DNA of 40,607 bases from UBA10365 sp041441915 (lineage in GTDB: Bacteria > Pseudomonadota > Alphaproteobacteria > Rhodobacterales > Rhodobacteraceae): NCBI GenBank assembly GCA_041441915.1, contig JASDRS010000027.1:1-40607 (forward strand), written 5' to 3'. The notes under the pieces are model-generated. The model did no database searches and was not told the origin of the DNA. It saw nothing but the letters and a program-made list of their open reading frames with translations. The position numbers and the translations under genes are program-made. How positions within the stretch are numbered: the first letter of the stretch is position 1; each line of letters starts with the position of its first letter. This document shows positions 34,575 to 40,607 of this stretch, piece by piece.

Positions 34575-35501
34575 TTAGTGAAAATCTTCTGCACCAAGTG
34601 CCAAAGCAATTTGGCCTGCCAATAACGCATTATTACGCATCAAAGCAATATTAGCATGCAAAGACCTTCCTTGGGTGATTTGATAAATTTTATCTAATAG
34701 AAACGGTGTAACCTCTTTTGCTAAAATGTTTTTTTTCTTGGCCTCGGCCAAGGCCAAAAGAATTGCGGGTTCTATTTCAGCGCGAGGTATTTCGTCTGCA
34801 AAAGGTATTGGATTAACGATCAATTGCCCACCCTGCAGGCCAAGTTCGGCGCGCAAATTGTGGGCGCGGGCGATATCTTCGGGTCGGTCTAAGCGGAGGG
34901 GCGCGCGTAGTCCGCTTGCGCGTGACCAAAAGGCGGGCACTTCATCCTGCCCAAATGCGATCACGGGAACGCCGTAAGTTTCCAAAAGTTCAAACGTTTT
35001 TGGAAGATCTAAAATTGCTTTTGCACCAGCACAGATCACCGTTACGGGCGAAATGGTGAATTCACGTAGATCAGCGGAAATATCAAAGCTTTTCGAGGCG
35101 CCACGATGCACGCCACCAATACCTCCAGTAGCAAAGACCTTAATCCCTGCGAGCGCCGAACAAATCATGGTTGCAGAAACTGTAGTTGCACCCGTTGTGC
35201 CATGCGCCAGACACACGCCTAAATCAGCGCGTGACAATTTATCAACATTGTTTGTTTTCGCTAAATTTTCAAGCTCTTGTGGTGTTAATCCTATGTGAAT
35301 TTTACCCCCCATCACGGCAATCGTAGCAGGACATACTCCGATCACACGCAGATCTTGCTCGACCGTTTGCGCCATATGTTGATTTTGGGGAAAGGGCATC
35401 CCATGAGTAATAATAGTGCTTTCAAGCGCTACAATCGGAATGCCCTGCGCACGGGCGCTAAGGACTTCAGGTGCAAAAATTAAAAAACTTTCAAGTTGCA
35501 T
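34575..35501 (-). CDS. psuG: Pseudouridine-5'-phosphate glycosidase
   Basis: Splits pseudouridine 5'-phosphate into uracil and ribose 5-phosphate, the second step of pseudouridine catabolism. The 308-residue protein shows VALESTIITHGMPFPQN (Glu27), PATIAVMGGKIHIGL, KLSRADLG (Lys88, the expected Schiff-base or active-site lysine), GGIGGVHRGA and FDISADL. The C-terminal SLHANIALMRNNALLAGQIA holds the conserved Asn. The ATG overlaps the psuK stop (TAATG sharing one base), so kinase and glycosidase form an operon, as in other bacteria. Confidence 0.95.
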   Translation of the reverse strand: MQLESFLIFAPEVLSARAQGIPIVALESTIITHGMPFPQNQHMAQTVEQDLRVIGVCPATIAVMGGKIHIGLTPQELENLAKTNNVDKLSRADLGVCLAHGTTGATTVSATMICSALAGIKVFATGGIGGVHRGASKSFDISADLREFTISPVTVICAGAKAILDLPKTFELLETYGVPVIAFGQDEVPAFWSRASGLRAPLRLDRPEDIARAHNLRAELGLQGGQLIVNPIPFADEIPRAEIEPAILLALAEAKKKNILAKEVTPFLLDKIYQITQGRSLHANIALMRNNALLAGQIALALGAEDFH

Positions 35502-36430
35502 TATATACCCGACTCGGATGAAATAAAATTTGCCGCGGCCTGGAGCGCGGTTAAAAGAGCAGAAGGCCGGTCAACGTTTGCCAGTTGTTCAGCAGCAATA
35601 TGGGCGGCCATGAAGGTGTCGCCGGCTCCCGTTACACGTACAACACGTACCTGTGGTGGGGTTTTGACCAAAATAGGCCCGTCGCGCCAAGCGTCAGCGC
35701 ATTCACAGGCACCATCAGTGATCAACGCCCGATATACACCCCTATCCAGCAGTGCTTTTGCTGCCCGCGCGGCGCTGGTAAATGTTTGACCGCAAAGCAG
35801 GCTTGCCTCTTCTATATTGACATAAAGAACGGCATTGGGATGGGCCATTAATGGGTTAATACGCTGTACTTTTCCAGGGCTAGCGGGAGCTACATAAAGG
35901 CGTGCTTTGGCGTAAAGTGGGTCTTGAGCGATACGGGTCAGAAGCGCTCCGGTTAGGTTGCCATCTAAGACAATATGGCCTGTCCAAGGATGATCGATGC
36001 TGGCGAGCCTCCCATCTTGTAGCGGCAATAGAATATCTGACCCCGCAGCTTCTAGAGAATGGGTGTCAGCAATTGCAGCAATCAGGCCGTTTTCAGCTTC
36101 AACAGCCATATAAACATCGGTTGGCAAGTGCTTAATTTTAAGAATATAATCGACATTTAATCCCATATTCTGGCAAGCCTCTAAAAGATCACGCCCTTCT
36201 ACATCCTGCCCGATGGCGGACAAGATAGCCGGCCGCAGTCCAAATTGGCGCAATGCCTTAGCCACGTTCAGCGCGACACCACCCGGATGGCGACGAATAC
36301 GCCCAGGCCGGTCGTTTCCGAACGCCATTGGGGCGCCAGCTCGTCCTATCACATCCCAGAGCACTGAACCGACACATAAGACATCGACAGGCGCGGAAAC
36401 GTGGACAGGGGACTCGGCTGAATTTATCAT
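35501..36430 (-). CDS. psuK: PfkB-family pseudouridine kinase
   Basis: A 309-residue ribokinase-family enzyme, by context the kinase that makes pseudouridine 5'-phosphate for PsuG. It opens with VDVLCVGSVLWDVIGRAG and has the PfkB substrate loop HPGGVALNVAKALRQFG. It ends with the ATP and anion-hole signature VTGAGDTFMAAHIAAEQ, whose Asp is the catalytic base. The frame is open to 36502; I use ATG 36430 because it is preceded by AGGG and the upstream residues are non-conserved. Family membership is certain; pseudouridine as substrate rests on the overlap with psuG. Confidence 0.9.
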   Translation of the reverse strand: MINSAESPVHVSAPVDVLCVGSVLWDVIGRAGAPMAFGNDRPGRIRRHPGGVALNVAKALRQFGLRPAILSAIGQDVEGRDLLEACQNMGLNVDYILKIKHLPTDVYMAVEAENGLIAAIADTHSLEAAGSDILLPLQDGRLASIDHPWTGHIVLDGNLTGALLTRIAQDPLYAKARLYVAPASPGKVQRINPLMAHPNAVLYVNIEEASLLCGQTFTSAARAAKALLDRGVYRALITDGACECADAWRDGPILVKTPPQVRVVRVTGAGDTFMAAHIAAEQLANVDRPSALLTALQAAANFISSESGI

Positions 36431-36540
36431 AACCCTGTTTCGCTTAAAACCTAATGTCTGCGCAAGGACATTTAACTCTAAATGAGTGTAAAATAACAGC
36501 AAAACCTTCTAATTTGTTCTAAAAACTGTTGATCAAGGGC

Positions 36541-36569
36541 TTGCATCCTCTCCACTAAACACGTAAACG
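36541..36569 (+). promoter_or_regulatory. Candidate rpsB promoter
   Basis: TTGCAT (36541-36546) and TAAACG (36564-36569) are separated by 17 bases, about 125 bases before the rpsB ATG. If used, the message would start near 36576 and carry the structured leader below. The evidence is pattern only. Confidence 0.35.
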
Positions 36570-36625
36570 CTCAGCACTTCACAGGCGTGGCTTGGGCTTG
36601 GCAAGGTAAATACTTTGTTGGTCCG

Positions 36626-36678
36626 CCGGTTGGAAAGGGGTTTCCCCAATCTGATGGCCGCGCCGAGGCGCAAACCGG
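36626..36678 (+). promoter_or_regulatory. Structured rpsB leader, possible autoregulatory element
   Basis: A closing stem CCGGTT (36626-36631) and AACCGG (36673-36678) encloses two local hairpins. One is GGGG-TTT-CCCC (36637-36647), which could alternatively pair GGAAA with TTTCC. The other is GCGC-CGAG-GCGC (36660-36671). The result is a three-way-junction shape ending just before the AAGGA ribosome-binding site at 36681-36685. Ribosomal protein genes are often controlled by their product through such leaders, and S2 autoregulation of rpsB-tsf is known in Escherichia coli. That it acts so here is inference. Confidence 0.5.
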
Positions 36679-36694
36679 AAAAGGAATATTGGAC

Positions 36695-37474
36695 ATGGCG
36701 CTCCCAGAATTTACCATGCGTCAGCTGCTTGAGGCTGGCGTACACTACGGTCACCAAACCGCTCGTTGGAACCCAAAAATGGGTGAATATATCTACGGAG
36801 ACCGAAACGGCATTCACATTCTTGATTTAACACAAACCTTGCCATTGCTTGAGCAAGCATTGACGGTTGTGCGTGATACTGTTGCTAAAGGTGGTCGTAT
36901 TTTGTTTGTTGGTACAAAACGCCAAGCGCAAAAACCAATTGCTGAAGCGGCTGAAAAATCAGCACAGTTTTTTATGAACCACCGTTGGTTAGGCGGCACG
37001 CTGACCAACTGGCAAACCGTTTCGAAATCAATTCTACGTCTGAAACAGATTGATGAACTGTTGGAAAATGGCGCTGAAGGCCTAACCAAAAAAGAACGTC
37101 TTCATCTCGAGCGCGAGCAGGGTAAACTGCAAGCGTCATTGGGTGGAATTCGCGAGATGGGCAGCACGCCTGATTTGCTTTTTGTGGTTGATGTAGGCAA
37201 AGAAAGCCTTGCCATCTTGGAAGCTAAAAAATTGGGAATTCCTGTGATCGGTATAGTTGACACAAACTGCTCGCCAAAAGACATCAGCTATGTGATCCCA
37301 GGCAATGATGATGCGGCACGCTCTATTGGCCTTTATTGCGACTTGATTTCTCGCGCTGCTCTTGAAGGCATGTCAGCCCAAATGGGTGCGGCGGGCGTTG
37401 ATTTGGGCGCCTTAGAGCAAGCCCCAGAAGAAGACGTGCTTGCAGAGGAAGCTACTGCCAAAGCAGAAATATAA
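36695..37474 (+). CDS. rpsB: 30S ribosomal protein S2
   Basis: Small-subunit protein S2, 259 residues. It begins MALPEFTMRQLLEAGVHYGH and contains RWNPKMGEYIYGDRNGIHI and FVGTKRQAQKPI. It also has NHRWLGGTLTNW and the DTNCSPKDISYVIPGNDDAARSI segment. The frame is open upstream to 36587, but the conserved N-terminus and AAGGA at 36681-36685 fix ATG 36695. The acidic C-terminal tail is typical. It is co-transcribed with tsf, separated by a strong hairpin. Confidence 0.97.
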   Translation: MALPEFTMRQLLEAGVHYGHQTARWNPKMGEYIYGDRNGIHILDLTQTLPLLEQALTVVRDTVAKGGRILFVGTKRQAQKPIAEAAEKSAQFFMNHRWLGGTLTNWQTVSKSILRLKQIDELLENGAEGLTKKERLHLEREQGKLQASLGGIREMGSTPDLLFVVDVGKESLAILEAKKLGIPVIGIVDTNCSPKDISYVIPGNDDAARSIGLYCDLISRAALEGMSAQMGAAGVDLGALEQAPEEDVLAEEATAKAEI

Positions 37475-37488
37475 TTCTTCACTTTCCT

Positions 37489-37508
37489 CGGCAGGGGAAA
37501 CCCTGCCG
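37489..37508 (+). terminator. Strong intercistronic hairpin between rpsB and tsf
   Basis: Perfect eight-base stem CGGCAGGG (37489-37496) and CCCTGCCG (37501-37508), capped by a GAAA tetraloop. The following ATCTTTACATTT has no clean T run. It may cause partial termination, or stabilise the rpsB part of the message and so set the S2 to EF-Ts ratio. Confidence 0.6.
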
Positions 37509-37534
37509 ATCTTTACATTTCAAAGGAGTGCCCG

Positions 37535-38410
37535 ATGGCAATCACGGCTCAGATGGTCAAAGAACTGCGTGACTGTACTGGCGCAGGCATGATGGACGCG
37601 AAAAAAGCATTAATCGAAACTGATGGCGACATGGAAGTGGCCGTTGATTGGTTGCGAACCAAAGGTCTGGCTAAAGCGGCAAAAAAATCGGGTCGTGTTG
37701 CGGCCGAAGGTCTGGTCGGCGTATCCGTATCAGGCGGCAAAGGCGTTGCTGTTGAGGTTAACTCGGAAACTGATTTTGTTGCTAAAAACGCTGACTTTCA
37801 GGGTATGGTGCGCAGTATAACCGCTGCTGCATTGATAGCTTCAGACATTGAAGAGCTCAAAGTGGCCGACATGAGCGGTAAATCCGTCGAAACGGTTGTG
37901 AATGAAGCTATCGCTGTCATTGGTGAAAATATTACGTTGCGTCGGATGCAAACCTTATCAGGCGACACTGTAGCAGCATACGTGCACAATGCTGCAGCAG
38001 ATGGCATGGGTAAAATAGGCGTTTTAGTTGCGATCAAAGGCACCGACAATGGCATAGCAAAACAAATAGCAATGCATATAGCTGCGACAAATCCTGCATC
38101 ACTTTCAGACGCAGATCTGTCACCTGAATTGCTCGCACGCGAGAAAAACATCCTGTCCGAGCAAGCTCGCGATTCAGGTAAGCCTGAAGCTGTTATTGAA
38201 AAAATGATAGTCGGTCGCTTGGCAAAATACTTCGAAGAAGTGACTTTGCTGGGTCAAAAATTTGTCCTGAACCCTGATATCACTGTGGCACAAGCCGCGA
38301 AAGATGCGGGTATTGAGATTGTGGGCTTTGTGCGTATGGCTGTAGGCGAAGGTATTGAAAAAGAAAAAGAAAATTTTGCAGAAGAAGTTGCAAAAACTTT
38401 GGCGGGCTGA
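37535..38410 (+). CDS. tsf: Translation elongation factor Ts
   Basis: Nucleotide exchange factor for EF-Tu. The 291-residue protein begins MAITAQMVKELRDCTGAGMMDAKKAL (UBA-like domain with the CTGAGMMD motif). It has NSETDFVAKN, the TDFV motif that contacts EF-Tu, and ends with the alphaproteobacterial core and GEGIEKEKENFAEEV. AAAGGAG lies seven bases before the ATG. It is the second gene of the rpsB-tsf operon and is convergent with rpe. Confidence 0.98.
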   Translation: MAITAQMVKELRDCTGAGMMDAKKALIETDGDMEVAVDWLRTKGLAKAAKKSGRVAAEGLVGVSVSGGKGVAVEVNSETDFVAKNADFQGMVRSITAAALIASDIEELKVADMSGKSVETVVNEAIAVIGENITLRRMQTLSGDTVAAYVHNAAADGMGKIGVLVAIKGTDNGIAKQIAMHIAATNPASLSDADLSPELLAREKNILSEQARDSGKPEAVIEKMIVGRLAKYFEEVTLLGQKFVLNPDITVAQAAKDAGIEIVGFVRMAVGEGIEKEKENFAEEVAKTLAG

Positions 38411-38420
38411 TCTGATCAGC
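38406..38420 (+). terminator. Short hairpin over the tsf stop codon
   Basis: GCTGAT (38406-38411) and ATCAGC (38415-38420) pair around CTG and include the TGA stop. The following ATCAATTTAATTT is A/T-rich but not a T run. It may be a weak terminator for the convergent tsf/rpe junction. Confidence 0.35.
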
Positions 38421-38491
38421 ATCAATTTAATTTGGGGTGAAGTTTAATTAGCACTCTTTTATTATTAATTTCAGTGGCTTAATTAGTTTAG

Positions 38492-39184
38492 TTAAATCTT
38501 TTTGGCGGCGTTTCCTGCTGCCCTAATAGCAGCAACATTACGTCCATAGGGGCTTGGATCTGTCACTGAGCCTCCCTTGAACACGGCAGAACCCGCCACC
38601 AAAACATCAGCTCCAGCTGCTACCATCAAAGGGGCTGTTTTGGGCGTAATACCACCGTCAATTTCAATGTGAATGGGTCGATCACCAATCATTTGGCGCA
38701 ATTTTCGAGTTTTATCAACCTGCGCATGAATAAAACTTTGCCCTCCAAAGCCTGGATTGACCGTCATCACGCAGATCAGATCAACCATATCTAAAAGATG
38801 TTCCACACCATCCAAGCCAGTGGCCGGATTGAGCGCCAAACCAGATTTTTTTCCTGTATTTTTAATGGCTTGCAGCGTACGGTGAATATGGGGTCCGGCC
38901 TCTATATGGGCAGTTATGATGTCTGCACCAGATTTGGAGAATGCATCAATATAGGCATCGACGGGGGTAATCATTAAATGGACATCCATCACGCCGCTAA
39001 TATGCGGGCGAAGGGCGGCACAGGTAGCGGGCCCAAATGTGATGTTTGGAACAAAATGGCCATCCATCACATCAATGTGAATCCAATCAGCACCTTGATC
39101 TTGAACCGCGCGACATTCAGCGCCGAAATTAGCAAAGTCTGCGGCGAGTATCGAGGCAGCTATTTTGATAGAACGGCAAAACAT
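38492..39184 (-). CDS. rpe: Ribulose-phosphate 3-epimerase
   Basis: Interconverts ribulose 5-phosphate and xylulose 5-phosphate in the pentose phosphate pathway. The 230-residue TIM-barrel protein has KIAASILAADFANFG, WIHIDVMDGHFVPNITFGP with catalytic Asp and metal-binding His, DVHLMI, VMTVNPGFGGQSF, and IEIDGGI followed by GADVLVAGSAVF. The start ATG is at 39184. It faces tsf tail to tail with an 81-base gap and is preceded by about 200 AT-rich bases containing nothing I recognise. Confidence 0.97.
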   Translation of the reverse strand: MFCRSIKIAASILAADFANFGAECRAVQDQGADWIHIDVMDGHFVPNITFGPATCAALRPHISGVMDVHLMITPVDAYIDAFSKSGADIITAHIEAGPHIHRTLQAIKNTGKKSGLALNPATGLDGVEHLLDMVDLICVMTVNPGFGGQSFIHAQVDKTRKLRQMIGDRPIHIEIDGGITPKTAPLMVAAGADVLVAGSAVFKGGSVTDPSPYGRNVAAIRAAGNAAKKI

Positions 39185-39382
39185 TTGAGTACCTTTCTGT
39201 TAAGGACTGTTAACGGAAAATCACCGTCTTTGCAAAGCTATATGATTGAACGATATTACATAATATTGATTATAGGATAATTAAATTACGATTAAGGACA
39301 ATCTCTAATTGGATTAGCATTGAACGTTTCACGTCAAACAAAAAAATTATCGGCAGAGCAGTCCCTTCTCAACTACAAAATT

Positions 39383-40336
39383 TTACTCCTTTAGCATCTC
39401 GTATATAGAAGCCTCCAACGTTTTTATAGGAGCAATATTAAAATATGACTTAAATTTATCTATGTTTGGGACGTAATAGCCTTCTGGGTCTTTCACTTCA
39501 TTCAGAATAGTTTTGGTGATTTTAGCGCCAAATTTTTGATTAGATATTTTGGATATCAGTTCTGCTAGTTCCGTTAAAGTAATTGGCACATCAGAACCAA
39601 CGTTAAAAGTGCCACCCTTTAGATCTTGTTCTATGATGCTGGTAAGTGCTTTCGCGAAATCCAACTGATCCATATATGATCTAACAAGGCTCCCCGAACC
39701 TCGAATAAGGATTGGCCCGCCTGAACGCGCACTAGATATGAAGTTTCCAAGCGCAAAGTGCCTATTTAATGGTAACCCGCATCCACTAAACGCAAATAGT
39801 CTGAGTACTGTTAAATCTATTTCATTCTCTGAACAGAAATATGCAGCATCTAATTCAGATATAATTTTCCCAGCAGAATAAGCATTAGATTGGGGTTCTG
39901 TTCCTATTGACAAGTAAAAGTGTTCCTCCACCGGTACTTTAGAGGTATTTTTCTGATATACAGCACCAGAACTAGCCCAAATTATCTTACTACATTTAGT
40001 TATTTTGGCTATTTCTAATGCCGACCTGCCAACGTCAATTATTTCGCTCAGGATAGTGCTATTGCGCATGGTCTTAACAAGGGTCGAACTCGTCGCTAAA
40101 TGAATTAAACAGTCAAATTTGAGCTCCTTTAATTCAGCCAGGTTGTCTCTCCTCGTTAAATCCATCTTTATAAAGTCAACGTCCTCAAATAGTGATTGAT
40201 CGAAGGAAGTGCGACCTGACGAAATACAACAAATGTTAGTATATTCTGATAATTTTTTGTAATTGCGTATATAATTTATAAACGACTTCCCCAGAAATCC
40301 AGTTGCTCCTGTTATCAATAGTCGCATATTTTTCAT
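39383..40336 (-). CDS. NAD-dependent epimerase/dehydratase (extended SDR)
   Basis: A 317-residue sugar-nucleotide-type short-chain dehydrogenase. It has the cofactor loop GATGFLGKS (10-18), the acidic position in VDFIKMDLTRRDN, LIHLATSST, SSGAVYQ, and the catalytic pair in NAYSAGKII (YxxxK). The C-terminal half has GGTFNVGSDVPITLTELAELI, typical of epimerases for cell-surface sugars. The exact sugar is unknown. The frame is open to 40438, but ATG 40336 (or 40327) starts directly before the Rossmann fold. Compared with its neighbours the coding sequence is visibly richer in A/T and in ATA and TTA codons. That is often the case for surface-polysaccharide genes gained by transfer. Confidence 0.87.
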   Translation of the reverse strand: MKNMRLLITGATGFLGKSFINYIRNYKKLSEYTNICCISSGRTSFDQSLFEDVDFIKMDLTRRDNLAELKELKFDCLIHLATSSTLVKTMRNSTILSEIIDVGRSALEIAKITKCSKIIWASSGAVYQKNTSKVPVEEHFYLSIGTEPQSNAYSAGKIISELDAAYFCSENEIDLTVLRLFAFSGCGLPLNRHFALGNFISSARSGGPILIRGSGSLVRSYMDQLDFAKALTSIIEQDLKGGTFNVGSDVPITLTELAELISKISNQKFGAKITKTILNEVKDPEGYYVPNIDKFKSYFNIAPIKTLEASIYEMLKE

Positions 40337-40439
40337 AACTTTCTTAGCATCTCCAAATGCTACGACGGCTAACCTTCTATGTCCAATAAAACCACGAGAA
40401 CCGTTACGCTTTTTGGACAAATAAAAAAACAAGCACAAA

Positions 40440-40574
40440 CTTACGTAAGCGCCTGTTTTAATTTATAAATTGTAAAACTGGCATTAACGCTTTGCTAACC
40501 AACCTCTATTGCAAGTACTTGTTATCATTATAATAAAAGCACCCACAAAAATCGTGTTACGCTGGTGTTACGCT
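40440..40574. repeat. Palindrome and 11-base tandem repeat upstream of the epimerase
   Basis: A perfect palindrome CTTACGTAAG lies at 40440-40449. The 10-mer GTGTTACGCT occurs twice in tandem at 40554-40563 and 40565-40574, with an 11-base period, close to one helical turn. No gene is visible from 40439 to the window end. They could be regulator-binding sites for the epimerase promoter or part of something beyond the window. Confidence 0.5.
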
Positions 40575-40607
40575 TACGGCACAAGCTGGGCGCCCCAACG
40601 GAAAAAC

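Noticed and set aside
1..40607. CRISPR array, tRNA or rRNA genes, transposons, phage or defence genes
   Set aside because: No regular repeat-spacer pattern, cloverleaf, transposase or phage protein was seen on either strand.

Overview
This window looks like a stretch of alphaproteobacterial core chromosome, most probably from a marine, relatively AT-rich member of the Rhodobacterales (Roseobacter/Rhodobacteraceae type). The main support is the gene order dusB(nifR3)-ntrB-ntrC-ntrY-ntrX-trkA-trkH-hfq-hflX, together with ispD-ispF-pgpA-cinA, a non-pyrrolysine MttB-family methyltransferase, a Mg-type HemB, and an NtrC that lacks the sigma54-contact motif, as known from Rhodobacter capsulatus NtrC. 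No species is named, because the sequence alone does not allow it.

Layout, left to right. 1-6.1 kb: guaA (-), an mttB-like gene (+), lipA (+), hpt (-) with a translationally coupled 42-residue membrane peptide that is easy to miss, and ratA (+). 6.1-6.8 kb: a badly decayed amtB ammonium-transporter pseudogene (-). 6.9-9.0 kb: a tightly overlapped ispD-ispF-pgpA-cinA operon (-). 9.1-16.4 kb: dusB-ntrB-ntrC and ntrY-ntrX (+), a nitrogen-regulation block of two histidine kinase/response regulator pairs, preceded by a terminator-like hairpin. 16.5-21.1 kb: trkA-trkH potassium uptake, then hfq-hflX (+). 21.1-25.3 kb: a penicillin-acylase-family Ntn hydrolase, a SYLF-domain lipoprotein and hemB (all -). 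25.3-26.0 kb: a 660-base gap without a convincing gene. 26.0-30.8 kb: mfd (+), a DsbA/FrnE-family oxidoreductase (-), and an XRE-cupin regulator (+). 30.8-32.8 kb: an entericidin-like micro-lipoprotein and an orphan YejA-type peptide-binding protein (-). 32.8-33.8 kb: a candidate small RNA and a bdhA (3-hydroxybutyrate dehydrogenase) pseudogene (+). 33.8-36.4 kb: psuK-psuG-DUF502 (-), including pseudouridine catabolism. 36.5-38.4 kb: rpsB-tsf (+) with a structured leader. 38.5-40.3 kb: rpe (-) and an AT-richer NAD-dependent sugar epimerase (-).

How it works together: the centre is a nitrogen-control locus (NtrBC, NtrYX) joined to potassium uptake and to the Hfq RNA chaperone. Two decaying genes (amtB, bdhA) suggest ongoing gene loss, in ammonium transport and in polyhydroxybutyrate/ketone-body metabolism respectively. 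I found no CRISPR array, no rRNA or tRNA gene, no insertion sequence, no prophage and no obvious defence system. The least-explained items are the candidate sRNA at 32.87-32.95 kb, the three-way-junction-like rpsB leader, the hairpin before dusB, the coupled small protein after hpt, and the loss of the GAFTGA loop in both NtrC and NtrX.
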